Positions 34,409 through 43,689 are shown, counted from the first letter of the stretch. The stretch is DNA of 64,000 bases from Lachnospiraceae bacterium (GCA_028689585.1 JAQVCW010000001.1:62001-126000); one strand, 5' to 3'. The notes: generated from the sequence alone by a model not told the origin. Numbers and translations are program-made.

Positions 34409-34437
34409 CAAAAGGCGGCGCATAGCACCGCCTTTTG
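34409..34437 (-). promoter_or_regulatory. intercistronic hairpin between the binding protein and DUF2291 genes
   Basis: CAAAAGGCGG and CCGCCTTTTG form a perfect 10-bp stem with a 9-base loop. There is no T-run, so it more likely protects the upstream binding-protein mRNA or causes partial termination than ends the operon. Confidence 0.65.
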
Positions 34438-34529
34438 GCAATATTTTTATTAAACTCACAGGTAATTTATCTCATGGGTTTGTCCCATTACCAGATTTTT
34501 GGTTCCGATTACCTCACTGTATTTCCAGA

Positions 34530-35534
34530 TTATTCGGTATAAACAAATCCAGCCAGTTTATCAACGTTTTCAGCGGTAACAGCTACACAAGGGATCAACT
34601 GTTTTTCTTCTGCCGGAGCGGTGCCGTTCAGATATGCATCTGCTTCTTCTACTGCGGTCTGAGTGATCAGAGCGATCTGCTGAAGCGCGGTACCTACCAT
34701 ATTGCCGGATTTGATATAAGCTGCTGCATCATCAGAACCATCTACACCGATGATCTTGATATCATCGCGTCCTGCATCCAGGCAAGCCTGAACAGCGCCG
34801 CATGCCATGGTGTCATTACCACAGATGATACCGGTGATTTCCGGATTGGACTGAAGGATTGCTTCTGTCTTGGAATAAGCTTCTGTCTGATCCCAGTTAG
34901 CGGACTGCTGAGCTACCATCTCAAGGTCAGGATATTCATCAATAACGGAATGGAAGTTCTCGGAACGAACCTGGCAGTTGGTATCTGTTTCCAGGCCAAG
35001 CAGCTCTGCGTATTTTCCTTCATAATTCATAGCTTCTACCCATGCTTCTGCGATAGCTGCTGCACCCTGTGCATTGTCTGCTACCAACTGTGCTGCTGCC
35101 AGACCACTCTGATTGATCTCACGGTCTACCAGGAAGGTAGGAATTCCTGCATCATATGCTTTCTGAACTGCTTCTACGGAAGCATCAGCTCCTGCATTAT
35201 CACAGACAATAGCTGCTGCGCCATCAGCGATCGCTGCTTCGAACAGCTCAAGCTGTGCTGCTGCATCATCATCATGTGAGAAACATTTTACTTCGTATCC
35301 CAGTTCTTCACCAGTGGAAGTAGCCAGGTCCTGAACGGTCTTGAAATATACATTAGAAGTAGATGGTGTAATACAGTAAATGATCTTGGATCCTCCGCCC
35401 GGAAGCAGTTCACCTGCAGCTTCTGCCGCAGCCTCAGTAGCTGCTTCTGTCTCATCTGCAAATACTGCTCCTGCAAACATACTGCTCACCATAGCTGCTG
35501 TCATCAGACCTGCTAATACCTTTTTCGATTTCAT
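34530..35534 (-). CDS. sugar ABC transporter substrate-binding protein (type 1 periplasmic-binding fold)
   Basis: Extracytoplasmic receptor of the RbsA/RbsC-type importer. The 334-residue protein has a signal peptide (KVLAGLMTAAMVSSMFAGAVFA) without a lipobox Cys, then a Glu/Ala-rich linker. The binding domain has AIVCDNAGADASVEAVQKA, GIPTFLVDREIN, GIICGNDTMACGA and IIGVDGSDDAAAYI. In Gram-positives these receptors are normally lipoproteins, so its release or its anchoring by another protein is an open point. It is the first gene of the operon, behind a promoter with an overlapping LacI-type operator. Confidence 0.9.
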   Translation of the reverse strand: MKSKKVLAGLMTAAMVSSMFAGAVFADETEAATEAAAEAAGELLPGGGSKIIYCITPSTSNVYFKTVQDLATSTGEELGYEVKCFSHDDDAAAQLELFEAAIADGAAAIVCDNAGADASVEAVQKAYDAGIPTFLVDREINQSGLAAAQLVADNAQGAAAIAEAWVEAMNYEGKYAELLGLETDTNCQVRSENFHSVIDEYPDLEMVAQQSANWDQTEAYSKTEAILQSNPEITGIICGNDTMACGAVQACLDAGRDDIKIIGVDGSDDAAAYIKSGNMVGTALQQIALITQTAVEEADAYLNGTAPAEEKQLIPCVAVTAENVDKLAGFVYTE

Positions 35535-35606
35535 GTTTTTTCCTCCTTTAAATCAAATAGTTTTACTGTTGTAAGATCAAATCGATCTCTGTTTTGTGAT
35601 TTTCAT

Positions 35607-35634
35607 TATAAACGTTTATATTATTTTTTCAATA
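35607..35634 (-). promoter_or_regulatory. promoter with overlapping LacI-type operator for the ribose-type operon
   Basis: Minus-strand TTGAAA (35629-35634) and a consensus TATAAT (35607-35612) are 16 bases apart. The perfect palindrome TATAAACGTTTATA (35609-35622), with the central CG typical of LacI-family sites, covers the -10 and half of the spacer. The repressor is presumably the LacI protein at 25209, encoded at the other end of the locus. Confidence 0.75.
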
Positions 35635-35797
35635 GTTTTTTGCATTTTCTTGATTGTTTTGTATGGTTTACTAATTTTAACATCCATTTTTTGTATATAT
35701 TTACTATAAGTTTTCAATATTTTTCGAATTATCTGGATTTCGGAATTAAATATAATATAAATTATTTATATAAATATTTAGATTTTAATTTAGAAGC

Positions 35798-35808
35798 GGG
35801 GACGGTTC
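35798..35808. repeat. REP-like GGGGACGGTTC motif
   Basis: Single copy within TAGAAGCGGGGACGGTTC. The same left flank (AGAAGCGGGGACGG) is found at 42863, so the shared unit is longer than the core motif. It lies between two operons, next to a strong terminator. Confidence 0.7.
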
Positions 35809-35838
35809 AAAATTTTCTAACTCAAAAAAAGCAAAAAA

Positions 35839-35904
35839 AACACAATGCCAAACCGATTATCAGATAAACTTCTATCCAATATAATACCGGTTTGACACTG
35901 TGTT
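35839..35904 (-). terminator. strong terminator of the MalEFG-type operon
   Basis: On the minus strand AACACAGTGTCAAACCG pairs with CGGTTTGGCATTGTGTT and is followed by a run of eight T residues, about 30 bases after the beta-lactamase-like gene. Confidence 0.88.
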
Positions 35905-35935
35905 AAAAAAATTCCATATATCCATTTTCTAATAG

Positions 35936-36883
35936 CTACACTCTAACGTTTTTATCCGCTTTGCAAATATGCCTAATGATATTCTCCCAAATCAGCTTCT
36001 CCAGCAGATCCGTATTTTCTTCAAATGACATAATCGCGATTACCACTTCTTTTTCCGGATATACAAGACAATACTGCCCATATTTTCCATCGCTTCGGAA
36101 AGAACCTTCTTCCGGATTCATGAGAAACTGGTATCCGTAGCCATATCCCTTGCAGACCTGCTTTTCGTTTTTCTGTTCCGAATTGTCTATTATTTTGGAA
36201 GCAGCCTTCTCTATATAATTCTCCGGTACAATTTTCCTGCCCTGATAACTGCCTTTATTCAGCAGCATTTTTCCATATGCAGATAGTTCATCAATGTTAA
36301 GATAGAGTCCATTTGCCGCATGCACATGCCCTTTGGGGCAGCAGGTCCAGATCGGATTTCCGATCCCCAGCGGTGTAAACAGCCGCGGAGTCAGATATTC
36401 TGTGAGATTCATTCCGGCTCTTTTTTCAATTGCGCAGCTCACCATGTAAGTATTAAAATTGCTGTAAAGCCAGACGGTTCCCGGTTTTTGCTCAAAAGAG
36501 GCGTGAAAGAAGTATGCAATCCAATCCTGTTCTTCATAAAACTCTCGTGAGTCTGCAAAGAAAAGAGGAGAGGCCAGACCGCTTGTCATCGTCAGCAGAT
36601 GTTCAATCGTTACACTTTTCAGATATTCACTGGCATTCTCAGGCACATATTCTGGAAAGATATCTACGATTTTCTCCTTCAGATCCAGCAGATTTTCCGA
36701 AATTGCTATCCCTGCTGCGCAGGATACGAACCCCTTTGAAACCGACCACATATTCAGCCTGGCCTTTGTACTGACACGCTGATACCAGGCCGCCAGCTGA
36801 TTTTTTTCCCAGATCTGAACATAGTTTACATTTATATCCGCTTTTGTGGTTTCACCGATAAAATTATTCAATAATGCCTGCAT
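35936..36883 (-). CDS. serine beta-lactamase-like hydrolase (class C/PBP4 fold)
   Basis: The 315-residue protein has the SxxK motif as SVSKGF near residue 47 and YSN (LYSNFNTYM) as the second motif, placing it in the beta-lactamase/esterase superfamily (PF00144). ANGLYLNIDELSAYGKML is also typical. There is no signal peptide, so it is probably cytoplasmic, which argues against a cell-wall or antibiotic role. It is the last gene of a sugar transporter operon, 46 bases after the binding-protein gene, and may be an esterase or glycosyl-ester hydrolase acting on the imported compound. The substrate is unknown. Confidence 0.85.
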   Translation of the reverse strand: MQALLNNFIGETTKADINVNYVQIWEKNQLAAWYQRVSTKARLNMWSVSKGFVSCAAGIAISENLLDLKEKIVDIFPEYVPENASEYLKSVTIEHLLTMTSGLASPLFFADSREFYEEQDWIAYFFHASFEQKPGTVWLYSNFNTYMVSCAIEKRAGMNLTEYLTPRLFTPLGIGNPIWTCCPKGHVHAANGLYLNIDELSAYGKMLLNKGSYQGRKIVPENYIEKAASKIIDNSEQKNEKQVCKGYGYGYQFLMNPEEGSFRSDGKYGQYCLVYPEKEVVIAIMSFEENTDLLEKLIWENIIRHICKADKNVRV

Positions 36884-36929
36884 AGAAATTGATACCTGCC
36901 TTTACTTATAATCCCCTTAAAGGTATTAT

Positions 36930-38192
36930 TTACTGATTGATATTTCTGTTCCAAGAGTCTGTGATTTCCTGCAAACTCTCTTCCCTGGTGCACTTTCCAG
37001 CCAGATATTTCTGTACGGAAGCGAAAATATCTTCCTGCGCCGCAGCCGGGAAAGACGGTCCAAACATAACGAAGGTTTTGTCCTCATCCAGATAGGACTG
37101 GAAATCCATTGCCATATCACCCATAGCGCTGATATCCACACTGCTCTCGCTGTAAGCCGGATATGCTCCCATTACGGTAAAGAACTTGTCTGCTGCATCT
37201 GAGGTCAGCATATAATTCAAAGCGATCTTGGCTTCTTCCACATGTTCGGATCCGTTATATACGCAAAAGCTCTGAGGAATATTAAACAAAACATTTTCAA
37301 TTTCTTCATTGTCGCTGGTCAAAATAGGCATCAGCCCCATATTGATATCAATTCCCGCATTTTCAGCGATTGATTTCATCCACATGCCTTCTCCGGCCAC
37401 CATCGCTGCTTCTCCATTAATAAATGCAGAACGCTCTGTATTAAAGTCCATCGTCAGGGCATCCTCATTTCCATATTCCATTGTCAGATCCAGGAAGTCA
37501 TAGTATGCATTGAAAGACGCATCTTGTGTAAAGTCTCCTCCATTTTCCAGTACATCATTGAAATACTCCATTGCATTTTCGCGATGTGCAAATGGTGTTG
37601 TAAACATTCTGCGAACCACATGAGCAACATCCGTATATGCATTTACAAATGGCTGGATTCCTGCTGCCTCCAGCTTTTCACATGCCTCCCGAAGTTCCGT
37701 AATGGTAGTCGGAAGCTCTTCTATGCCAGCCTGTGCAAATAAGTCTTTATTATAAGCAATAGAATATCCTTCCATTGCCAGAGGCATTGCCAACAGCTTG
37801 CCATCGTAATCACACATTTCGATTATGCTGGACGGCACCTTGGATACCCACTCTTCACCGGACAGATCCGCACATTCCGTATTCCATGCATCAAAGTTTG
37901 ATTTTCCTACCAGCATATGGAAAATATCCGGCATTTCACCTGAAATCAGCTTTGCCTGCAGTGTTTCAAAATAAACAGTAGAGCTGGCGCTTTCCTGCAC
38001 CACGCGGATATTGCAATCCGCCTCCAGCGCATCAAAAACCTCCTGAAATGCATCCGCCCATTCACTTTTATAGTGGAAAAAAGTAAGCGTTACCGGCTCC
38101 TCACTGCTCTCTTCTGCTGATGCAGTTCCGGTAAATGCGGTAAAACAAAGTGCTGCTGCTAATAATGTCCCAAATACTTTTCTTAGTTTCAT
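36930..38192 (-). CDS. extracellular solute-binding protein, family 1 (sugar)
   Basis: Receptor of a MalEFG/CUT1-type importer. The 420-residue protein has a signal peptide ending TASAEESSEE with no obvious lipobox Cys, then EPVTLTFFHYKSEWADAF, typical of this family. YNKDLFAQAGIEELPTTITEL is the classical substrate-domain motif, and QSYLDEDKTFVMFGPSFPAA lies in the C-terminal lobe. It follows the permease genes and precedes the beta-lactamase-like gene. CUT1 systems usually import oligosaccharides or glycosides. No ATPase is encoded nearby, so a shared ATPase such as MsmK is likely. Confidence 0.92.
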   Translation of the reverse strand: MKLRKVFGTLLAAALCFTAFTGTASAEESSEEPVTLTFFHYKSEWADAFQEVFDALEADCNIRVVQESASSTVYFETLQAKLISGEMPDIFHMLVGKSNFDAWNTECADLSGEEWVSKVPSSIIEMCDYDGKLLAMPLAMEGYSIAYNKDLFAQAGIEELPTTITELREACEKLEAAGIQPFVNAYTDVAHVVRRMFTTPFAHRENAMEYFNDVLENGGDFTQDASFNAYYDFLDLTMEYGNEDALTMDFNTERSAFINGEAAMVAGEGMWMKSIAENAGIDINMGLMPILTSDNEEIENVLFNIPQSFCVYNGSEHVEEAKIALNYMLTSDAADKFFTVMGAYPAYSESSVDISAMGDMAMDFQSYLDEDKTFVMFGPSFPAAAQEDIFASVQKYLAGKCTREESLQEITDSWNRNINQ

Positions 38193-38350
38193 ACCATTTC
38201 TCCTTTGATTTTAATTGTTTTTTGTTTTAATGTTTCAGATACCTTTTTTCTATTTTCATTTCCTGTCCTGACTTTTATATCAGAAAAATCTCCTCTTCTG
38301 TATCTTCTATCCTAAAAGTGACAGTCTGCCTCAAAATATATCCCTCCTTC

Positions 38351-39184
38351 CTATGCTTTTACTGCACCGGCAGCTACCCCCTCCACAATTTTTTTCTGCA
38401 TCACAATAAAGAAAATAACGATTGGCAGAATTGCCAGCAATAATGCAGGCATAATAATATTCCACTGATAAACATTCTCTCCAAACAACTGGTAAATCGC
38501 CAGCTGCAGTGTTCTTGCATTTTTATTCTGAAGCAGTATCTGCGGAAGAAGAAAATCATTCCAGAACCAGAATGTGTTCAGGATCGTAACAGTGACAATG
38601 GTACTCTGCATTAACGGAAATACAATTTTCCAGAAAGTCTGAAACGGACTGCAGCCATCAATAAACGCGGACTCTTCAATCTCTTTCGGCACATATCGCA
38701 GGGAACCGCAGCACATAAATACCGCAAATGGAATGGCCAGTCCTACATAAATTACCACCACTCCCGGAATACTGTTGATCAGATGGAAGGTCTTCCCTAC
38801 TACCACCATCGGAATCATGACCGCCTGAAACGGGATGGACATGGATGCAATAATCAGTGCAAACAAGGCCTTGCAGAGTTTGTTTTCAACCCGGCTGATG
38901 TAATAGGCTCCCATCGGTGCCACAATAATCCAGCCCAGGTTGCTGAATACTGTAATCAGCAGAGTATTTCGAAGCGATTCTCCATAGCGAATGGATTTCA
39001 GCGCTGCCACAAAATTATCCAGATACAGGCCTGCCGGAAGCGCCGCATTATTTGCTGTGATTTCTCCCATGGTCTTAAAAGAGTTCACTATTACAAAATA
39101 AAATGGAATTAAAAATATAACTGCAAGAAAAATCAGCAATATATTCAGTATAACATCTCCTGTTGTTCTTTTCCTCTTAATCAC
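38351..39184 (-). CDS. sugar ABC transporter permease, MalG-like
   Basis: Membrane subunit of the CUT1 importer, 277 residues with six predicted helices. The N terminus is typical of MalG (ILLIFLAVIFLIPFYFVIVNSF). The EAA coupling loop is EIEESAFIDGCSPFQTFWKIV, and the C terminus is FFIVMQKKIVEGVAAGAVKA. It overlaps the MalF-like gene by four bases, a common arrangement for a co-translated pair. Confidence 0.94.
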   Translation of the reverse strand: MIKRKRTTGDVILNILLIFLAVIFLIPFYFVIVNSFKTMGEITANNAALPAGLYLDNFVAALKSIRYGESLRNTLLITVFSNLGWIIVAPMGAYYISRVENKLCKALFALIIASMSIPFQAVMIPMVVVGKTFHLINSIPGVVVIYVGLAIPFAVFMCCGSLRYVPKEIEESAFIDGCSPFQTFWKIVFPLMQSTIVTVTILNTFWFWNDFLLPQILLQNKNARTLQLAIYQLFGENVYQWNIIMPALLLAILPIVIFFIVMQKKIVEGVAAGAVKA

Positions 39185-40062
39185 ATCTGCACCTCCTTGC
39201 GTCTGGTCAGGTTTACCTGCACTTCTGTGATTACCACGATCATCAGAATAAAGAGAATGGATTTTGCCGCGCCAAGTCCCATCTGTCTGCTGGTAAATGC
39301 CGTATTATAAATATTCATGGTAAATGCTTCTGATGTCCGATAGGGACCGCCGCCCGTCAGCGATACATTCAGATCGTATATTTTAAAAGCATTCAAGGTA
39401 CTCATAAACAGGCACTGGGTGATCGCCGGCATAACCAACGGGATCAAAATATGGCGAAGAGTCTGGAAAGAATTGGCTCCGTCGATGCTGGCCGCTTCCA
39501 TGTAATCCCGAGAGACTGCCATAAGCCCTGCAATATAAATCACCATCATGTATCCCAAATTCTGCCAGATATCTACAATAATAGTTCCCCAGAATGCCGT
39601 GGCCTCTGTGCCCAGCCAGGAGAGGGCAAAAAACTTAATTCCGGTAGCTTCTGCAATCTGCGGAAAAGTCTGAAGGAAAATGAATTTCCAGATAAAACCC
39701 AGGATCAATCCGCCTATGACATTCGGGATGTAAAAAGATGCCCTCAGAAAATTTACACCCTTTAATTTTTTACAGAGACAGTATGCCAGGAAAAACCCCA
39801 GAACATTAATTAATACCACCCGCACGATTACATAAAGCAAAGTAAATTTGATGGAAGTCCATGTCTGAGAATCCTGAAACATTGTAATGTAATTCTGAAT
39901 TCCAATGAAATCATAATCGCTGGATATTCCATTCCAGTTTGTAAAGGAATACATCGCACCCAAAATCAATGGCAGGATTTTAATAATTACAAACAGCAGG
40001 ATCATTGGTCCCAGAAAAATCAACGCATTCCACACATTTTTTTTCTTTGATTTGCTTATCAT
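39181..40062 (-). CDS. sugar ABC transporter permease, MalF-like
   Basis: Partner permease of the MalG-like protein, 293 residues with six helices. The EAA loop is MEAASIDGANSFQTLRHILIP, and TGGGPYRTSEAFTMNIYNTAF is a recurring C-terminal signature of this subfamily. It is the first gene of the operon, divergent from the histidine kinase gene 187 bases away. That arrangement suggests regulation by that two-component system. Confidence 0.94.
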   Translation of the reverse strand: MISKSKKKNVWNALIFLGPMILLFVIIKILPLILGAMYSFTNWNGISSDYDFIGIQNYITMFQDSQTWTSIKFTLLYVIVRVVLINVLGFFLAYCLCKKLKGVNFLRASFYIPNVIGGLILGFIWKFIFLQTFPQIAEATGIKFFALSWLGTEATAFWGTIIVDIWQNLGYMMVIYIAGLMAVSRDYMEAASIDGANSFQTLRHILIPLVMPAITQCLFMSTLNAFKIYDLNVSLTGGGPYRTSEAFTMNIYNTAFTSRQMGLGAAKSILFILMIVVITEVQVNLTRRKEVQM

Positions 40063-40100
40063 TTTGCTTCTCCCTTCTCGTTTCCTGTTGATTTATCTTA

Positions 40101-40179
40101 TCATTTTTGTTCTGTCCATTTACACTCAATTTTTTGTGTTTTTGTTTAATTTTTTGTCTATTTTTTATTTCATTTTTGT
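40101..40179. promoter_or_regulatory. repeated ATTTTTTGT motifs in the divergent control region, candidate AraC-type sites
   Basis: Four similar decamers occur: TCATTTTTGT (40101), AATTTTTTGT (40128), AATTTTTTGT (40148) and TCATTTTTGT (40170). The last three are spaced 20 to 22 bases apart, close to two helical turns. Direct repeats with this spacing between a YesMN pair and its transporter genes would suit an AraC-type response regulator. Confidence 0.45.
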
Positions 40180-40183
40180 CTTA

Positions 40184-40212
40184 TTGACATATTTTCCTGT
40201 CCGAACTATAAT
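40184..40212 (+). promoter_or_regulatory. consensus promoter of the histidine kinase gene
   Basis: TTGACA (40184-40189) and TATAAT (40207-40212) are 17 bases apart, an exact sigma-A consensus, 38 bases upstream of the kinase start. Confidence 0.85.
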
Positions 40213-40249
40213 GTTTCAATAAATAATGACGACATTGGAGGGCATGCAG

Positions 40250-42028
40250 ATGGTTCGTTTTTATCAAAGCATCAAATTTAAATCCATACTATACATCACA
40301 AGCGTTGTACTTCTGATCGGCATGTTTTCCACAGCACTTTCCTATCATTTTAATAAACAGCAGTTAAAAAAGACCTATATTGAAAAAAATCTGTCCGTAA
40401 TGGAAGTTACACATAACCACCTCCATACCAAATGCCAGAATCTCTACAAGCTTTCACTGGATATCTATTCCGAACAAAAGCTCTATCAGCTTCTGAGCCA
40501 GTCCGAGTTTGATTACAGTGATTTTAATTACCTTAAACAGCTTCTTCAATCCTACTGCAGCAATGATTCTGATATTCATCAAATTTATTTATGGTGCACA
40601 AATCTCAGGCGTTCCTTCCTTGCTAATACCTACACTACCTTTGCCATTGCTGCCCAGACCATCAATCCCCAGTTGTCCGTATACAGCGATCGGCAGATAC
40701 ACTCTGCTCCCGAAAAGCTGAGCACCAATTATGACTACGAGGATCTGGCCAAAATCACTTTTGACACCCTTCCCCAAAAGGAATCTGTAATCACTTTTTC
40801 CAGGACACTTTATCCCATTCACAGCCAGGGTGCCAATCCTCTGGGGCATTTTTCCATTGATGTTAAATCCAGTTCTTTTATGGATGCAGCAGCGTTTTTC
40901 TTTACCTCCGGAGATGATGATTTTTATCTGCTGAATGATCAGGATCAAATCCTGCTATCCGATACCACCGTGCATGCACTTCCGCTCTCAGATCTGCTTG
41001 AGCTGACAGGTGAAAAAGACGGCTTTTACGAACACTCTGATGGTATTCTGATTTTTCAAAGTACAGTGTCCGTCGGTGATCTGTCACTGCGCATTATCAA
41101 AACTGCGTATCCTGCAGTCATTTACCGCACTGCACTGCAGTCCTTCCATGCATCCGCCTTCAGTCTGGTTGTATCCTGGCTTCTGGTGCTGGCAATAATG
41201 CTTATCATATTTGGAAAACTGTTCCAGAGAATTTCCTGCCTGAACACTTATATCAAGCGGGTTAAAAAAGGAGATTTGCAGGCATCCATAAATGATTATC
41301 CCTCACTGATAAAAACAGATGAAATCGGGATTTTATCGAAATCCTTTGAAGAGTCCATCGAAAGCATCAACCATCTTACGGATCAAAAGTATCAGTTGCT
41401 GCTAAGCAACAAAGAAATTCAGATAAAGATGCTGCAGGCGCAGATCAACCCGCATTTCATCAATAACGCCCTGCAGGCAATTGGAAATGCGGTCTTTGAG
41501 AAAGAGCCTTTGTATGTATATAACCTGATTTCCAACCTGGGGAAAATGATGAAATACTCCATGCACACGGATCATAACATCATCTTTCTGGAAGAAGAGC
41601 TGGACTATCTGAAGCAGTTCCTGATTTTCCAGGCAGAACGAATTGGAGATAAATTTCACTTTTCCATCCAAACAGATCCCAAAAGTCTTGAATGCCAGAT
41701 TCCAAAGATGCTGATCCAGCCACTGGTGGAAAACAGCGTTATGCATGGATACACTGGCCAGAAAGAGGCATTTTATCTCTCAATTGAAACACTACTGAAT
41801 GATGGCTATCTTGAAATCGTGGTCACTGACAACGGCAGCGGCGTATCACCTGAGCATTTGGAAATGCTGAACCAGCCGCTTTCCTACACAAAGTCAATCG
41901 GCATACGAAATACCTACAAAAGATTGTCATTATTTTACAATCAGGATTTTCAGTTTCATTTTGAAAATGCCGCGCCTCATGGTTTAAGGGGGATGATTCG
42001 AATTCCTTCCTCCATTCAGGGAATTTGA
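40250..42028 (+). CDS. sensor histidine kinase, YesM type
   Basis: Membrane sensor of 592 residues that probably controls the divergent sugar transporter. An N-terminal helix (ILYITSVVLLIGMFSTAL), a long extracytoplasmic domain, and a second helix (LVVSWLLVLAIMLIIFG) lead to a HAMP linker. The His kinase domain of the PF06580 type carries the phospho-acceptor His in AQINPHFINNALQAIG and the ATPase motif VVTDNGSGVS. The start at 40250 follows GGAGG by eight bases. The stop is 45 bases before the response regulator start. Confidence 0.94.
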   Translation: MVRFYQSIKFKSILYITSVVLLIGMFSTALSYHFNKQQLKKTYIEKNLSVMEVTHNHLHTKCQNLYKLSLDIYSEQKLYQLLSQSEFDYSDFNYLKQLLQSYCSNDSDIHQIYLWCTNLRRSFLANTYTTFAIAAQTINPQLSVYSDRQIHSAPEKLSTNYDYEDLAKITFDTLPQKESVITFSRTLYPIHSQGANPLGHFSIDVKSSSFMDAAAFFFTSGDDDFYLLNDQDQILLSDTTVHALPLSDLLELTGEKDGFYEHSDGILIFQSTVSVGDLSLRIIKTAYPAVIYRTALQSFHASAFSLVVSWLLVLAIMLIIFGKLFQRISCLNTYIKRVKKGDLQASINDYPSLIKTDEIGILSKSFEESIESINHLTDQKYQLLLSNKEIQIKMLQAQINPHFINNALQAIGNAVFEKEPLYVYNLISNLGKMMKYSMHTDHNIIFLEEELDYLKQFLIFQAERIGDKFHFSIQTDPKSLECQIPKMLIQPLVENSVMHGYTGQKEAFYLSIETLLNDGYLEIVVTDNGSGVSPEHLEMLNQPLSYTKSIGIRNTYKRLSLFYNQDFQFHFENAAPHGLRGMIRIPSSIQGI

Positions 42029-42073
42029 ATTTAAGATTTGATCAGACTTGTACTGTGAAAGGAAGTGATATTC

Positions 42074-42862
42074 GTGAAATTACTAATTACAGACGATGAA
42101 TATGCCACAAGAAACTCCATCAAGCATTTGATTGACCGGAAGAGAACCGGAATTGATTTTATCTGTGAAGCTGAGAACTTCGAAGAAGCAATTACACAGA
42201 TCATCCACCACAGCCCGGAAATTATAATTACCGATATTGTCATGCCGCTGCATGACGGCATTTATCTGATGGACTGGATTCTTCAGCATTCTTCCCATTC
42301 AAAAATTATTGCGGTCAGCGGGCACGATGACTTTCACTTTGTAAAATCGACAATACAAAAGGGTGGAATCGACTATCTGCTGAAACCACTGGATATGGAG
42401 GAATTAAACCGCGCCCTTTCTCATGCCGCCAAACAGTATCAAAAAGAGCAGGAATATCATTCTCTAAAAAAACAGAATGATACTGCAGAAGCCAGTGAAA
42501 CTCTTCTGCCGTGCCATCCTGTTATATTAGAGGTACAGCGTTATATCAAAGAACATTTTACCGGGCATTTACGCCAACAGGACATTGCTGATCATTTCTA
42601 TATCAACAAAGACTATCTCTCACGTAAATTTAAGCAGGAATTTCAGATCAGCATGGTGGATTATATCAACCGTCTCCGCATCGATAAAGCAAAAAAACTG
42701 CTGAGTGTACCCGGCATCAAGATTGCGGAAGTATCTGAAATGGTTGGTTTTTCCGATGATAAATATTTCAGCACCGTTTTTAAAAGAACCTGCGGAATCT
42801 CTCCCAAATCCTACTATCTGACGCACGCAGAAAAGGAGGGTAATTCAGCACTGCTGCTGTGA
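42074..42862 (+). CDS. response regulator with AraC-type DNA-binding domain, YesN type
   Basis: Partner of the preceding kinase, 262 residues. The receiver domain has the acidic pair in LLITDDEYATRN, the phospho-acceptor Asp in IIITDIVMPLHDGIYLMDW, and Lys in YLLKPLDMEEL. The AraC domain has IADHFYINKDYLSRKFKQEF and KIAEVSEMVGFSDDKYFSTV. The likely start is GTG at 42074, with AGGA upstream; a GTG at 42065 is also possible. A truncated near-identical copy of the receiver part exists at 51705. Confidence 0.93.
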   Translation: MKLLITDDEYATRNSIKHLIDRKRTGIDFICEAENFEEAITQIIHHSPEIIITDIVMPLHDGIYLMDWILQHSSHSKIIAVSGHDDFHFVKSTIQKGGIDYLLKPLDMEELNRALSHAAKQYQKEQEYHSLKKQNDTAEASETLLPCHPVILEVQRYIKEHFTGHLRQQDIADHFYINKDYLSRKFKQEFQISMVDYINRLRIDKAKKLLSVPGIKIAEVSEMVGFSDDKYFSTVFKRTCGISPKSYYLTHAEKEGNSALLL

Positions 42863-42865
42863 TAG

Positions 42866-42890
42866 AAGCGGGGACGGTTCTTTTGTCCCA
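42866..42890. repeat. REP-like GGGGACGGTTC motif after the response regulator
   Basis: AAGCGGGGACGGTTCTTTTGTCCCA starts four bases after the stop codon of the intact response regulator. GGGAC and GTCCC can pair as a short hairpin. Confidence 0.75.
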
Positions 42891-43689
42891 TCTCAGCCAG
42901 TTAACTCACCGGCAAGGCCAAAAAAATGCGCCAGCAAGGTCTTCAAAAAAAGTACCGAAGCTGGCGAAACAAAAAAACATCCCCGTATACAATCCAAGCT
43001 TTTCCGCTCAGATTTCCCCACCTTTTCTGAAATCTCTTTTATGACCTCTATCCTTGATTTTTTAGCAGCTCAGCCGCCCTCTTCGCTCCTGCCTCACACA
43101 CCAGATCTCTAAATTAAAAATATGCAGCATTTGTCAAAAAACGGCTCAAAGCTTTTACACTCGCCTCAAGTATATTAATTCGCTTTTGAAATGTCAATTC
43201 AATCGCATAATTATAGCGATAATAGCTGAAAGCATCTAATATTTTATAAAAATATTTACAAAATATTAGAAACAAAGAATTATGTCATGGAAAAAGGTGT
43301 TTCAATTTAAAAAAATTCAAAAAACAAAAAGCAGTTCAGTTTTTACAATGCACTTTACAATTGATGGTACAATTCAGACACCTTATATTTCTTATAATTT
43401 AGTTGCTTTTTCGGTAGTTTCAGACGATGGAACTGCGGGGAAAAAGATAGCCCCTTCCAAAAGTCAATTCTAGAACATCTCTACGTTATTTTCCAATTAT
43501 CTCGTTCCGTTTGCGCATCGATAGAAAAGTGTTTTAACTGATTTTGTCTTTATTTCATATTATTAATTCCAATGCAAGTAATACCTACCTGTTAAAACCT
43601 TATTGCTTTTCTAATATTGTATAAATCCACGAACGCTTCCTGAAAAACTGGTAAATCAGCCCCCTATATCGCTTCCCCATAGTCTTCAA
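42891..43689. other. gene-free stretch after the two-component pair
   Basis: I find no supported gene here. It holds a 7-bp stem CGCCAGC/GCTGGCG (42928-42967) that may be a weak terminator, and an inverted repeat CTAATATTTT/AAAATATTAG (43236-43269). A 63-codon reading at 43282-43473 lacks a ribosome site and resembles nothing I recognise. The base composition is visibly more AT-rich than in the first 40 kb. Confidence 0.6.

Noticed and set aside
43282-43473. 63-codon plus-strand reading
   Set aside because: No ribosome site, no recognisable family, and it lies in a decayed AT-rich region.
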